The notes below the pieces were generated by a model. It worked only from the letters and a program-made list of their open reading frames with translations. It made no database searches and was not told the origin of the DNA. Below are positions 1-9,720 of a stretch of 52,276 bases of DNA, in pieces; within the stretch, counting starts at the first letter, position 1, and each line of letters begins with the position of its first letter. The stretch spans positions 1 through 52,276 of the forward strand of contig CAYZJC010000009.1 in NCBI GenBank assembly GCA_964478775.1, given 5' to 3'. The translations under genes and the position numbers were made by a program. The DNA comes from PNMQ01 sp964478775 (GTDB lineage Bacteria; Pseudomonadota; Alphaproteobacteria; Paracaedibacterales; CAIOTO01).

Positions 1-1140
1 AATATCACCAGCAGCTGCTTCTTTAATATCCTCACGGTTATTTGAGTGCATCAACAACATACGACCAATACGTTCTTTCTTATCTTTTGTGGAGTTGGTA
101 ATTGTAGTACCTGATTCCAATTTTCCAGAATAAATACGAACGAAAGTAATAGAACCAACGAAGGGGTCGGTCATAATTTTGAAAGCAAGTGCCGACAATG
201 GTTCACTGACGTCTGGTTGACGAATAATCTCAACTTCACTATCAACTTCAGTACCTGTTACTGCACCAATATCCAATGGTGAAGGTAAATAACTTACGAC
301 TGCATCCAACAAAGGTTGTACACCTTTATTTTTGAAAGCACTACCTGTAACAACAGGAACAAACTTGTTAGTAATTGTTCCTTTACGGATACACGCACGC
401 AATTGATCTGCTGTAGGCTCTGCACCTTCTAGGTAAGCTTGCATCACATCGTCGTCCATTTCAACTGCAGCATCCACCAAGCTTGCACGATATTCGTCAG
501 CTTTGTCTTTTAAGTCTACAGGGATTTCAACGATATCATATTTCGCACCCAATGATTCATCGCGCCATATAATTGCTTTCATTTCGATCAAATCGATCAA
601 ACCAATAAAATCAGCTTCTGAACCAATTGGAAGCTGCAATGGTACTGGGCGAGCACCTAAACGTTCTTCAATCATCGCAACGCAGCGAAAGAAGTCTGCA
701 CCAATACGGTCTAATTTGTTTACGAAGCAAATACGTGGAACATTATATTTGTCAGCTTGGCGCCATACTGTTTCAGATTGCGGCTCAACACCAGCAACAC
801 CATCGAACACAGCAACAGCACCATCTAACACACGAAGGCTTCTTTCAACTTCAATGGTGAAGTCAACGTGGCCTGGCGTGTCAATAATATTAATACGGCT
901 TTCTTCGCCTTTGAAGTCTTTCCAAAAACATGTCGTCGCAGCAGACGTAATTGTAATACCGCGTTCTTGTTCTTGCTCCATCCAGTCCATAACGGCAGTA
1001 CCTTCATGTACTTCACCAATTTTATAAGACTTACCTGTGTAGTAAAGGATGCGCTCTGTCGTTGTAGTCTTACCAGCGTCAATGTGCGCCATAATACCAA
1101 TGTTACGATAACGACTTAAGGGAATTTGTTTTTCAGACAT
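1..1140 (-). CDS. fusA: Elongation factor G, N-terminal 380 residues (runs off window)
   Basis: Translocation GTPase of the ribosome. The minus-strand frame opens with ATG at 1138-1140 (MSEKQIPLSRYRNIG) and stays open to base 1, giving 380 codons of a protein usually near 690 residues. The P-loop AHIDAGKTTTTER lies near residue 17, the switch region ERGITITSAA near residue 60, the G3 motif DTPGHVDF near residue 85 and the G4 motif NKLD near residue 140. It is the third gene of the str operon, 18 bases after rpsG. The C-terminal domains III-V, and probably tuf, lie outside the window. No oddity is seen in the visible part. Confidence 0.97.
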   Translation of the reverse strand, partial: MSEKQIPLSRYRNIGIMAHIDAGKTTTTERILYYTGKSYKIGEVHEGTAVMDWMEQEQERGITITSAATTCFWKDFKGEESRINIIDTPGHVDFTIEVERSLRVLDGAVAVFDGVAGVEPQSETVWRQADKYNVPRICFVNKLDRIGADFFRCVAMIEERLGARPVPLQLPIGSEADFIGLIDLIEMKAIIWRDESLGAKYDIVEIPVDLKDKADEYRASLVDAAVEMDDDVMQAYLEGAEPTADQLRACIRKGTITNKFVPVVTGSAFKNKGVQPLLDAVVSYLPSPLDIGAVTGTEVDSEVEIIRQPDVSEPLSALAFKIMTDPFVGSITFVRIYSGKLESGTTITNSTKDKKERIGRMLLMHSNNREDIKEAAAGDI

Positions 1141-1158
1141 AATAGAGTCTCCTTAATC

Positions 1159-1629
1159 TTACCAACGATAGTGAGCAAACGCACGGTTCGCTTCTGCCAT
1201 CTTGTGTGTATCTTCGCGCTTTTTGACAGCTGCACCACGGTTATTAGAGGCATCCAACAATTCTGAAGATAATCTTTCTTCCATTGTTTTTTCCGAACGC
1301 TTACGTGATGAATTAATCAACCAACGAATCGCCAGCGCTTGTGCGCGGTCATGACGGACTTCGGTCGGAACCTGATACGTTGCACCACCAACACGGCGTG
1401 AACGAACCTCTAAAGCTGGACGAACATTGTTCATCGCTTCATGGAACGACTCAACAGGACTCTTACCCAATTTAATTTGAATACGCTCTAGTGCACCGTA
1501 CACAATACTTTCGGCTATTGATTTCTTACCTTCATACATCAAACAGTTGATGAATTTTGCCAACACTAAGTCGCCAAACTTTGCATCAGGTAAGCATTCA
1601 CGTTTGACAGCTGCTCTACGTCGAGACAT
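1159..1629 (-). CDS. rpsG: 30S ribosomal protein S7
   Basis: S7 binds the 3' major domain of 16S rRNA and nucleates assembly of the small-subunit head. The 156-residue product has the usual bacterial length. Family signatures include the start MSRRRAAVKRE, the segment KFINCLMYEGKKSIAESIVY and the ending RAFAHYRW. It sits between rpsL (57 bases upstream) and fusA (18 bases downstream), all on the minus strand, as in the conserved str operon. It should be transcribed from the promoter mapped upstream of rpsL. In other bacteria S7 represses this operon by binding its mRNA; no such site was identified here. Confidence 0.97.
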   Translation of the reverse strand: MSRRRAAVKRECLPDAKFGDLVLAKFINCLMYEGKKSIAESIVYGALERIQIKLGKSPVESFHEAMNNVRPALEVRSRRVGGATYQVPTEVRHDRAQALAIRWLINSSRKRSEKTMEERLSSELLDASNNRGAAVKKREDTHKMAEANRAFAHYRW

Positions 1630-1686
1630 ACGCTATTTCCTTTACTTCACTTGTTAAAGATCAAATTTAATTAATAGGTTAAACTA

Positions 1687-2058
1687 TTATTTTGGTTTTT
1701 TCGCACCGTACTTAGAACGGGCTTGTTTACGGTTTTTAACACCTTGAGTATCTAGCGCACCACGGATGATATGATAGCGCACACCTGGCAAGTCCTTTAC
1801 ACTGCCGGCGCGAATCATCACTACAGTGTGTTCTTGCAAGTTGTGGCCTTCACCAGGGATGTAGCCAGTTACTTCAAAACTGTTGGTCAAACGAATACGG
1901 GCAACCTTACGCAAAGCGGAGTTTGGCTTTTTTGGGGTTGTTGTAAACACACGTGTACATACTCCACGTTTCTGTGGGCATTGCTCCAACGCTGGCACCT
2001 TATTACGTGCAGCCTTTGGCTGGCGTGGTTTACGAATAAGTTGGTTTATTGTAGGCAT
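1687..2058 (-). CDS. rpsL: 30S ribosomal protein S12
   Basis: S12 lines the decoding centre. The start chosen is the ATG at 2056-2058 (MPTINQLIRKPRQPK), which matches the family's universal N-terminus and has an AAGAG ribosome binding site upstream. A longer in-frame ATG at 2094 would add 12 residues without a visible ribosome binding site. The product is 123 residues. The streptomycin-region loops TTPKKPNSALRK and GEGHNLQEH are intact, with both lysines usually mutated in resistant strains still present (KKPNSAL and VKDLPGVRYH), so a sensitive-type S12 is expected. It is the first gene of the str operon. Confidence 0.97.
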   Translation of the reverse strand: MPTINQLIRKPRQPKAARNKVPALEQCPQKRGVCTRVFTTTPKKPNSALRKVARIRLTNSFEVTGYIPGEGHNLQEHTVVMIRAGSVKDLPGVRYHIIRGALDTQGVKNRKQARSKYGAKKPK

Positions 2059-2115
2059 CAATTTACTCTTGAATTTTGTGTTATCTTTAGACACGATATT
2101 AAAACGATAAGAATG

Positions 2116-2144
2116 ATTTTACCCTTAAACACACGAATCGTCAA
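2116..2144 (-). promoter_or_regulatory. Sigma70-type promoter of the str operon
   Basis: On the minus strand TTGACG (plus positions 2139-2144) is followed after exactly 17 bases by TAAAAT (2116-2121). The -10 box lies about 57 bases upstream of the rpsL ATG. Both hexamers are one mismatch from consensus, and the position before a ribosomal protein operon is as expected. Confidence 0.75.
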
Positions 2145-2258
2145 GCCATTTTTGCAAACTCTAAACGCAAAATAATGATGTTCGCGTTTAAAAAGTGATA
2201 TACACCCCTCGCGCTATCAATTGACATTCACAAACAGGCAATTTTTCCAAACTGAGAA

Positions 2259-2940
2259 TTAACTTGGAATATGTGCTGCTCCGCCCACTGTGATTTTAGG
2301 CAAGGCAATATTGGCAGTAACGTTAATCATATTGCCAGACTCTATGGTAATGGGAGCTGATATTGTTGTATTTAACGTAAGTGTTTCTAAATCATTGACA
2401 TCACCGTCCCCCAACATGATTTCTCCTCCCTCGCCAAGCACCAGTGCCACTATTGTAGGTGAGTTTTTTTATAGTGTTATTATTTGTATCTGTTATATAC
2501 AAATCATTAGAAGGTGATAAAGCCGCCACAACACCTTGCGGGAAATTAAATCCGCTAGCAATAGATGAACTGCTATAAACCCCTTCGGTCTTAGTTATCT
2601 TTAGAATCCGGTGATTATTTTTATCAGCAACATATAAATTATCAGACGAATCAATAGATATACCAATAGGGTAATTTAACCCCGTTGCAATATATGTTGT
2701 GCTATACGCATTATCAGCATACGTTACTTTTGCGACTCTACCCTGATTCTCGCCGCCCGCCCCTACTCGCTCAACGACGTATAACGTATTAGACGAATCT
2801 AAAATAAGCCCATAGGGATCACTAAACGGCCCCACAAGAGACGATGTATAATCTGCAGCTGTAATCGCTAAAGCAAAATTTGACAATAACTGCGCAAAAG
2901 CAATTGCATACACTGTATTGTAGATTCTCTTCATAAACAA
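2259..2940 (-). pseudogene. Secreted NHL-repeat protein, frame broken at a poly-A tract
   Basis: The first frame (2940 to 2401) encodes a signal peptide (start MFMKRIYNTVYAIAFAQ) followed by three NHL-type beta-propeller repeats, recognisable by YPIGISIDSSDNLYVAD-like units near residues 42, 93 and 135. After the third repeat the frame passes a run of seven T on the plus strand (2464-2470, poly-A on the coding strand) and then reads low-quality sequence to a stop at 2401. Removing one A joins it to a second open frame that continues to 2259 with a Thr/Ile/Asn-rich beta-like tail. The intact protein would be about 225 residues. It may be a decayed gene, a sequencing error, or a case of slippage at the homopolymer. 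Function is unknown; NHL repeats usually mediate binding. Confidence 0.6.
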
Positions 2941-3179
2941 GCTTGATTCATTACGATTTCCATATATACACTATAGAAAATAAAATTTAACAAAATTTTT
3001 ATACTGTATTTTATTTTTCCAATTTTACAGTTAAGCAGCCAAAACTTAAACTCACCACGCAAACAACTCTTTAAAATGAACCACTGAAATGTTAATTTGA
3101 ATAGTGTAAGCACAATAAAAAAAGTAACTTTTTCAAATTTTGAAAAGTGCTTAAAACATTTTAAAGGTTGATTATTTTT

Positions 3180-5765
3180 ATGGATCATACAACATCTGCC
3201 CCAACAACATACGCATTCAAGGCGATTGAACAAAAATGGCAGCAAAGGTGGGAAGCTGAAAAAACTTTCGCTAAAGCAGAAAACAAGGGAACGCACAAAA
3301 GATATATTCTCGAAATGCTCCCCTATCCTTCTGGAAAACTGCACATGGGGCATGTTAGGAACTATGCGTTGGGTGATGCTATAGCAAGATTTGCAAGTTT
3401 AAAAGGGGCCAGTGTTGTGCACCCTATGGGGTGGGACGCCTTTGGATTGCCAGCCGAAAATGCGGCTATGCAAAATAAGTTACACCCTGAACAATGGACC
3501 ATTAGTAATATTGCTGAAATGAAAACGCAAATGAAAATGTTGGGCTTATCCTACAATTGGGACCGCGAAGTCGCAACCTGTTTGCCAAATTATTACGCAC
3601 AGCAACAAAGGTTGTTTAAACTTTTTCATGAACACCAATTATTGGAACGCAAAGAATCATGGGTAAACTGGGACCCGATAGACCAGTCTGTGTTGGCTAA
3701 TGAGCAAGTGATTAATGGGCGTGGGTGGCGATCTGGTGCGCTTGTTGAAAAGAAATTACTTCGTCAATGGACATGTAAAATTACAAACTATGCACAGCCA
3801 CTTTTAGACGATTTAGAACTTTTAAAAGGCTGGCCAGAAAAAGTTGTGAAAATGCAAGAGAACTGGATTGGAAGATCACAAGGTGCCTTGATTCATTTCA
3901 AACTTAAAGTTGAAGAAGGTTCAAACCAAACGTTAAGTTCAATTGTGGAACAACACCCCACTGTTACAGTGTTTAGCACACGACCAGATGTTATTTTTGG
4001 CGCAAGCTTTATTGCGATTGCACCAACGCACCCCATAGCGGCCATGCTAGCGCCGCACCATACAAACATTCAAAGCTTTATTGAAGAATGTAACCGTATG
4101 GCAACAACAGAAGAAGCCTTAAGCACGATGGAAAAGCAAGGGATTGCGACAGGCGTGATGGCCGTTCACCCATTCGATGCTACAAAAACAATTCCCATTT
4201 ACATTGCTAACTTTGTGTTAATGGAATACGGAACAGGTGCTGTGTATGGTTGCCCAGCGCATGACGCACGTGACTTTGAATTTGCAACCAAGTATAACTT
4301 ACCCATCATTCGTGTAATTGACGGCACTGATGAATTGCCCCACTTAACAGATGAAGGGGTGATGGCTCATTCTGATTTCTTAAATGGTTTAACAATTGCT
4401 CAAGCCAAACAGAAATCTATAGACGAATTGGTCGCAAGACAAGCTGGGGAAGCTAAAATTACGTACCGTCTTCGTGACTGGTTATTGTCAAGGCAACGTT
4501 ATTGGGGTTGTCCAATTCCTGTGGTTTATTGTGATGAATGTGGAACCGTTATGGTACCAGATGACCAACTACCTATAAAGTTGCCGTCTGATGTCAGCTT
4601 TGATAAGCCAGGCAATCCCTTAGATCATCACCCTACATGGAAACATGTTGATTGCCCTAAGTGTTCAAAGCCAGCGGTTCGTGAAACGGATACACTGGAC
4701 ACTTTCGTAGACTCTTCTTGGTATTTCTTGCGCTACCTTTGCCCAGATTTTGATAAAGCACCCATTGATTCGGCTATGGTCAATGAATGGGCACCAGTTG
4801 AATGGTACATTGGTGGTGTGGAACATGCTATTTTGCATCTCTTGTATGCCAGGTTCTTTACCAAAGCTTTAAATGATATGGGTCTGGTTAACTTTAAGGA
4901 ACCGTTTATTAATTTGTTAACGCAAGGTATGGTTTGCCATGAAACCTATAGGGATGAAAATGAAGAATGGCTATACCCAACAGAAGTTCAAAAGACTTCA
5001 ATGAACCAATACACGGTTATTGCAACTGGTAAGCCTGCAACAGTAGGTGGTTCTATTAAAATGAGCAAGTCTAAGAAGAACTTAGTTGACCCCATGGAAA
5101 TTTTAAATGCGTATGGGGCTGATGTTGCCCGCTTGTTTGTGTTGTCAGATACGCCGCCTGAAAAAGATTTTGACTGGAATACAGAAGCATTAGAAGGGTG
5201 CTGGCGCTATTTAAATAGGGTGTCACGTTTAGTAGATGCTGTGTTACTACGCATAAAATATGATGCTTGTCGTGGTGATGAAAAAGCAGACCACCATTTA
5301 AATGTGCAAGCGCATATTTATTTACATAAAATTCGTGAAAGCTATGAACGCAACGCCTTTAACAAAGTAATTGCTTTCCACCGTGAGTTTGGAAAAGAAA
5401 TAGAAGACAATATTGATACAGCATCATTAGTTACCGTTGTAGAGGCCATGGAATTTTACTTGTTGATGTTGTCACCAATCGCGCCTCATCTTGCATATGA
5501 AAGTTATGAACAAATCATGGGTACATCTATTGATGATGTAGTGATGCCAGAACCAGACCCGCAGTTGTTGAAATCACAACAAATCACAATCGCTGTTCAG
5601 GTGTGTGGTAAGCTTCGCGGCACCTTTGATAGTGCGCCAGATCAACCCCAAGAAGATTTACAAAAGGCTGCATTTGAAGTTGCGTCAGTGTTACCGTTTA
5701 TCGAAGGTAAGACAGTTCGTAAAGTCATTGTTGTGCCAAACAGGCTTGTTAACATTGTTGTTTAA
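3180..5765 (+). CDS. leuS: Leucyl-tRNA synthetase
   Basis: Charges tRNA-Leu with leucine. The 861-residue product matches the usual class I LeuRS length. The HIGH motif is HMGH in PSGKLHMGHVRNY near residue 55, and KMSKS is intact in SIKMSKSKKNLVDP near residue 627. The CP1 editing insert lies between them, and LLSRQRYWGCPIP marks the return to the catalytic core. I chose ATG at 3180 rather than TTG at 3168: the AAAGG at 3163-3167 abuts the TTG but lies 12 bases before the ATG. It is followed by a clear terminator and appears monocistronic. Confidence 0.96.
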   Translation: MDHTTSAPTTYAFKAIEQKWQQRWEAEKTFAKAENKGTHKRYILEMLPYPSGKLHMGHVRNYALGDAIARFASLKGASVVHPMGWDAFGLPAENAAMQNKLHPEQWTISNIAEMKTQMKMLGLSYNWDREVATCLPNYYAQQQRLFKLFHEHQLLERKESWVNWDPIDQSVLANEQVINGRGWRSGALVEKKLLRQWTCKITNYAQPLLDDLELLKGWPEKVVKMQENWIGRSQGALIHFKLKVEEGSNQTLSSIVEQHPTVTVFSTRPDVIFGASFIAIAPTHPIAAMLAPHHTNIQSFIEECNRMATTEEALSTMEKQGIATGVMAVHPFDATKTIPIYIANFVLMEYGTGAVYGCPAHDARDFEFATKYNLPIIRVIDGTDELPHLTDEGVMAHSDFLNGLTIAQAKQKSIDELVARQAGEAKITYRLRDWLLSRQRYWGCPIPVVYCDECGTVMVPDDQLPIKLPSDVSFDKPGNPLDHHPTWKHVDCPKCSKPAVRETDTLDTFVDSSWYFLRYLCPDFDKAPIDSAMVNEWAPVEWYIGGVEHAILHLLYARFFTKALNDMGLVNFKEPFINLLTQGMVCHETYRDENEEWLYPTEVQKTSMNQYTVIATGKPATVGGSIKMSKSKKNLVDPMEILNAYGADVARLFVLSDTPPEKDFDWNTEALEGCWRYLNRVSRLVDAVLLRIKYDACRGDEKADHHLNVQAHIYLHKIRESYERNAFNKVIAFHREFGKEIEDNIDTASLVTVVEAMEFYLLMLSPIAPHLAYESYEQIMGTSIDDVVMPEPDPQLLKSQQITIAVQVCGKLRGTFDSAPDQPQEDLQKAAFEVASVLPFIEGKTVRKVIVVPNRLVNIVV

Positions 5766-5793
5766 TGAGGGTTACTATTTTTAAGGTGCTTAT

Positions 5794-5825
5794 AGGGGCG
5801 GGAAAACAGTTTTCCTCCCCTTTTT
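5794..5825 (+). terminator. Rho-independent terminator after leuS
   Basis: GGGGCGGGAAAAC pairs with GTTTTCCTCCCC, with one mismatch and G-U pairs, and is followed by TTTTT at 5821-5825. It starts about 28 bases after the leuS stop. Confidence 0.8.
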
Positions 5826-5933
5826 AGTATACGTCATATCGAACCCTTATAGTGGTCGTGTCAATTTCAAAATGAGTGATGTGATCTAAAATTTATGCTA
5901 AAATTCTAACAGTATAAGTTTTAGAAAAGTCTG

Positions 5934-6381
5934 ATGAAAACAACCCATCTTCTTACCACATTGCTTCTAACCACGTCATCTTTACTCGCAATGGAGGAGG
6001 TGACAATACCCTCTATTATGCCAAGTCACTTGCTTGCCCCCACAGTGATGCAACAACAAGAATGGAATATTTGTGAATCAATCTCCAGAGGGGCATATCC
6101 TTTTGATGTTCAGCCTTCCATAGGTGTAGCCCAGCGGATAATCAGGCAATCTTTTATTTGCAAGAAAGTAACTGCTATTTAATGGATCTGATGAAGCTGT
6201 GAGAGCAAGCCGTATGGCAGAGCGAGCTGAGCTAGGTCTTACCGCTGAAAGTTCCCATGAAGACATTCAATCACTCGTCAAGCAAATGGTAGAAAGCGCG
6301 TTTCAAGATGTTGTCTTAAATGCTGAGCAAAACACCACTCTTCAGGAAATTATTGACCAGTGGGTTCAAATGTTAATCTAA
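5934..6381 (+). pseudogene. Small secreted protein, apparently frameshifted twice
   Basis: An 82-residue frame from 5934 begins with a good signal peptide (MKTTHLLTTLLLTTSSLLAM) and stops at 6182. A second frame, usable from about 6172 and ending at 6381, reads FNGSDEAVRASRMAERAELG and continues as a helical, charged segment. Between about 6128 and 6170 the remaining frame reads PADNQAIFYLQES, which bridges the two better than either flanking frame. The simplest reading is one secreted protein of about 148 residues carrying two indels. No family is recognised. The alternative is two unrelated small genes, the second starting at GTG 6199. Confidence 0.45.
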
Positions 6382-6556
6382 TCAAATTATAAAATAACGA
6401 AATTTTGGGGGTTTTCCATCAAAAGAAAAATTAAAGACTGGTTTCTTTTATAAGATTTCTGTTATTCTGTTTGGTGATAATTGTAATTTTAAGAATTGCT
6501 TGCCTGATTAAAGGGCATAAACTTATCAAGCAAGACTTAACCGAAAGGAATGAAAA

Positions 6557-6982
6557 ATGAATTTAACACGCGCACTTTTAAGTATCGCTGCAATAACTAG
6601 CGTTGCAATGGCAACAGACGCTGCAACGACAACAACTGAAGCGGCAACTTTCAACTTCAGGGCTCTGCTGCCATATATAGCATTTATTCCTATGTTCTAT
6701 TATTTCATGGTTTATCAACCCAAGAAAAAGCAAAAAGAACATCAAAATATGTTATCAGGACTTCGTAAGGGGGACAAAGTTTGCACAAGTGGTGGTATCA
6801 TTGGCCAGATTCATAAAGTGGATGCAACATCACAAGAAGCAACTATCGAAATTGCCGATGGCGTTCGTATTTGTGTTTTAAAAAATGCCCTTGCCGTTTA
6901 TTCAACAGGGACAGGGACAGCAACAACCACTACAACTAAAACAGAAAACAAAGACACAACACAAACATCACTTGCATCATAA
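6557..6982 (+). CDS. yajC: Preprotein translocase subunit YajC
   Basis: Accessory subunit of the SecDF-YajC complex in the inner membrane. The 141-residue product has a single membrane segment (LLPYIAFIPMFYYFMVYQP, about residues 37-55) followed by the family signature KEHQNMLSGLRKGDKVCTSG and GGIIGQI. An additional N-terminal hydrophobic stretch resembling a signal peptide and a Thr-rich tail (repeated TGTATTTTT) make it a little longer than E. coli YajC (110). An AAAGGA ribosome binding site precedes the ATG. It lies 107 bases before secD, the usual order. Confidence 0.93.
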   Translation: MNLTRALLSIAAITSVAMATDAATTTTEAATFNFRALLPYIAFIPMFYYFMVYQPKKKQKEHQNMLSGLRKGDKVCTSGGIIGQIHKVDATSQEATIEIADGVRICVLKNALAVYSTGTGTATTTTTKTENKDTTQTSLAS

Positions 6983-7089
6983 ATTGCAAGATACATTCGC
7001 ACTTTCATTGCCTATGTTCTATGATTAACAATTGAACATTGCATGAAGGTGCATTGATTTTATAAGAATTTTGTTAGGGAAGAAAAACA

Positions 7090-8679
7090 ATGCTCGTCAT
7101 ACCACGTTGGAAATTTTGGTTAATCATTTTAACTTGTCTTACAGGAATTGTGTTTGCATTACCAAATGTTTTGCCAGCACATATGCTTGAAAAAATGCCT
7201 TCATGGCTGCAAAGCAAAATTAATTTAGGCCTTGAATTAAGGGGTGGATCTCACTTGCAATTAGAAGTTGACTTGAAAGCAGTGGCAAGAGAATCTCTCA
7301 CCCAACTTGTTGACGATGCACGCACAAATCTTCGCAAAGAAAAAATTGGCTATTTAAATTTAGCTGTTGATAAAGGTGCAGCTGTACCCGCTTTAAGCTT
7401 TAAACTTTTAAACGCTGAAGACGAAGCAGCCGCAATTGCAGCCATTAAAAAAATTGACAAAACTCTTACCGTGAAAATGGTTGATGGAATCATTCATGCA
7501 ACTTATGCAGAAAAAGTTTTTGAAGACCGTAAAAAACAACTCATAGAACAATCTATCGAAGTCATTCGTCGTCGTATTGATGAAACAGGGACCAAGGAAC
7601 CTATTTTGCAACGCCAAGGAACTGACCGCATCATTTTACAGCTTCCAGGGGTAGATGACCCATCAGAGGTGAGAAAACGTATTGGCAAAACCGCCAAAAT
7701 GACTTTCCACATTATTGACCCAGATATGCCAACATTAACGGCTGATCCAGCGCAACCTAATCGCACTCCAGCAGGACGCCCAGGTGTTGAATATATGCAA
7801 GGTGAACATGGTGGGCAATTCTTTTACTACCCCGTCCAAAAGAAAATTATGGTTAGCGGTGAAACGTTACTTGATGCAAGGGCGGGTTTTTCCGACTCAC
7901 GCGTCTCTGTTAACTTAACATTCAATTCTGCAGGTGGTAAAAAGTTTGCACAAATGTCACGTGATTACATAGGAAAGCAATTCGCCATTGTCTTAGACAA
8001 TATCGTGATCAGTGCACCAGTCTTCCAAGGTGTCATTAGCGGCGGAAACGGACAAATCACAGGTAACTTCACTGTGCAAACAGCTGAAGAATTAGCGCTG
8101 CTTTTGCGTGCAGGTGCTCTGCCAGCCCCACTTAAAGTCATTGACGAACGTACCATTGGGCCAAGCCTTGGGGCAGACTCTATTGTTCACGGTCAACGTG
8201 CTGTTGGTATTGCCTTTATATTGGTCGCTGTGTTTATGACCTTGAGTTATGCTTTGTTTGGTTTGTTTGCAAACGTTGCTTTGATTTTCAACATCGTCTT
8301 CTTATTCGCAGGGCTTTCCTTGCTGCAAGCAACCTTAACCTTACCAGGTATTGCCGGCATCGCCCTTACGATTGGTATGGCTGTCGACGCAAACGTTTTG
8401 ATTTATGAACGTATCAAAGAAGAATTGCGTGCAGGTCTAAAACCTATTAACGCAATCGAAGCTGGTTACAAACGTGCGATGATGACAATTGTCGACTCTA
8501 ACGTTACCACCTTGTTTGGGGCAGCCGTCTTGTTTGAATTTGGCTCCGGTCCAATTCGCGGATTTGCTGTTACATTGGCTTTGGGTATTTTAATCTCACT
8601 CTTTACAGCATTGTCATTGTCACGCTTAATCATTGTGACATGGGTTAAGAACAAAAGACTTGAAACCCTGCCTATCTAA
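7090..8679 (+). CDS. secD: Protein translocase subunit SecD
   Basis: Inner-membrane proton-driven motor assisting SecYEG export. At 529 residues it is a standard, somewhat compact SecD. The N-terminal membrane segment is followed by the family motif LELRGGSHLQLEVD (about residues 48-61), a large periplasmic domain, then five more membrane segments from about residue 370. The conserved GMAVDANVLIYERIKEEL stretch lies near residue 434. AGGGAAG upstream of ATG 7090 serves as the ribosome binding site. It is the middle gene of yajC-secD-secF. Confidence 0.96.
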   Translation: MLVIPRWKFWLIILTCLTGIVFALPNVLPAHMLEKMPSWLQSKINLGLELRGGSHLQLEVDLKAVARESLTQLVDDARTNLRKEKIGYLNLAVDKGAAVPALSFKLLNAEDEAAAIAAIKKIDKTLTVKMVDGIIHATYAEKVFEDRKKQLIEQSIEVIRRRIDETGTKEPILQRQGTDRIILQLPGVDDPSEVRKRIGKTAKMTFHIIDPDMPTLTADPAQPNRTPAGRPGVEYMQGEHGGQFFYYPVQKKIMVSGETLLDARAGFSDSRVSVNLTFNSAGGKKFAQMSRDYIGKQFAIVLDNIVISAPVFQGVISGGNGQITGNFTVQTAEELALLLRAGALPAPLKVIDERTIGPSLGADSIVHGQRAVGIAFILVAVFMTLSYALFGLFANVALIFNIVFLFAGLSLLQATLTLPGIAGIALTIGMAVDANVLIYERIKEELRAGLKPINAIEAGYKRAMMTIVDSNVTTLFGAAVLFEFGSGPIRGFAVTLALGILISLFTALSLSRLIIVTWVKNKRLETLPI

Positions 8680-8725
8680 TACTGCAATTGACTAGCTTAC
8701 ACACATTGAAAAAGGAAATAATTTT

Positions 8726-9661
8726 ATGAAACGTCTCCAGCTTGTTCCTTACAACACATCTATCAATTTTATTGGTTTTCGTTTTATTACATTTGCCATT
8801 GCAGCAATCGTTGCTCTTGCAACCCTTACTAGTATTTTTACAAAAGGCCTTAATTACGGTATCGATTTCAAAGGTGGGTACATTATTGAAGCGAGAATGC
8901 CACAAGCACAAGAGGCACACATCCTGCGTGAAAAACTGAATGCGCTTAACATTGGCGAAGTCATGTTACAACAAGCTGGAACTGATCGTGATTTCATGAT
9001 TAAGCTTGAAGCAGATAAAACAGGCCAAGCAGACCATGCAGAAAAAACAATTGCTTTAGTCAAGCAAACTTTAGGTGACAACGTTGATTATAGAAAAATT
9101 GAAACTGTAGGTCCAAAAGTAGGGGCTGAAATGGTGAGCAATGCTATAAAAGCAATCACCTTTGCCCTCATGGCAATGTTGGTTTATATCGCCATTCGCT
9201 TTGAATGGCAGTTCGCGGTATGTGCAGTTATTGCACTAGCACATGACTGCTTGGCTATTTTAGGTTTATTTTCCTTCTTTCCAATGGAATTTAACGAAAC
9301 AGCCATTATCGCTATCTTAATTACAGCAGGCTATTCCATTAACGACACTATTGTTATTTTCGACCGTATCCGTGAAGGGCTGGTAAAATACCGTAAGATG
9401 GAACTGCCAGAACTCATTAACCGAAGCCTCAATGAAACATTGTCGCGTACAACACTAACTGCAGTTACAACAGTACTTGCAGTTGCTGCCCTTTACCTAT
9501 TTGGCGGTGAAGTTATTTCAAAATTCAGCCTTCCTATTTTGGTCGGGATTTTGATTGGTTCATTTTCCTCTATCTGTCTTGCAGCACCTTTGCTATTATA
9601 TCTAAAACTTAATCGTGCATCTTCTGCCGAAGAACAAAAGGGAATTCCTGTTAATAGGTAA
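8726..9661 (+). CDS. secF: Protein translocase subunit SecF
   Basis: Partner of SecD in the RND-type export motor. The 311-residue product begins with a short cytoplasmic stretch, a membrane helix, and the family motif GLNYGIDFKGGYIIE near residue 33. The C-terminal membrane domain carries the conserved YSINDTIVIFDRIREGL near residue 203. It is 46 bases after secD with an AAAGGAAA ribosome binding site, so it is presumably co-transcribed. Nothing unusual is seen. Confidence 0.96.
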   Translation: MKRLQLVPYNTSINFIGFRFITFAIAAIVALATLTSIFTKGLNYGIDFKGGYIIEARMPQAQEAHILREKLNALNIGEVMLQQAGTDRDFMIKLEADKTGQADHAEKTIALVKQTLGDNVDYRKIETVGPKVGAEMVSNAIKAITFALMAMLVYIAIRFEWQFAVCAVIALAHDCLAILGLFSFFPMEFNETAIIAILITAGYSINDTIVIFDRIREGLVKYRKMELPELINRSLNETLSRTTLTAVTTVLAVAALYLFGGEVISKFSLPILVGILIGSFSSICLAAPLLLYLKLNRASSAEEQKGIPVNR

Positions 9662-9720
9662 ATAGTATACTTAAAAATAAACTGTTTAAATTACTTGTTA
9701 GTATAGGATTCATATAATTT

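Noticed and set aside
2216..2245. TTGACA on the plus strand before the NHL gene
   Set aside because: No -10 box at suitable distance and no plus-strand gene until leuS, almost 1 kb away.
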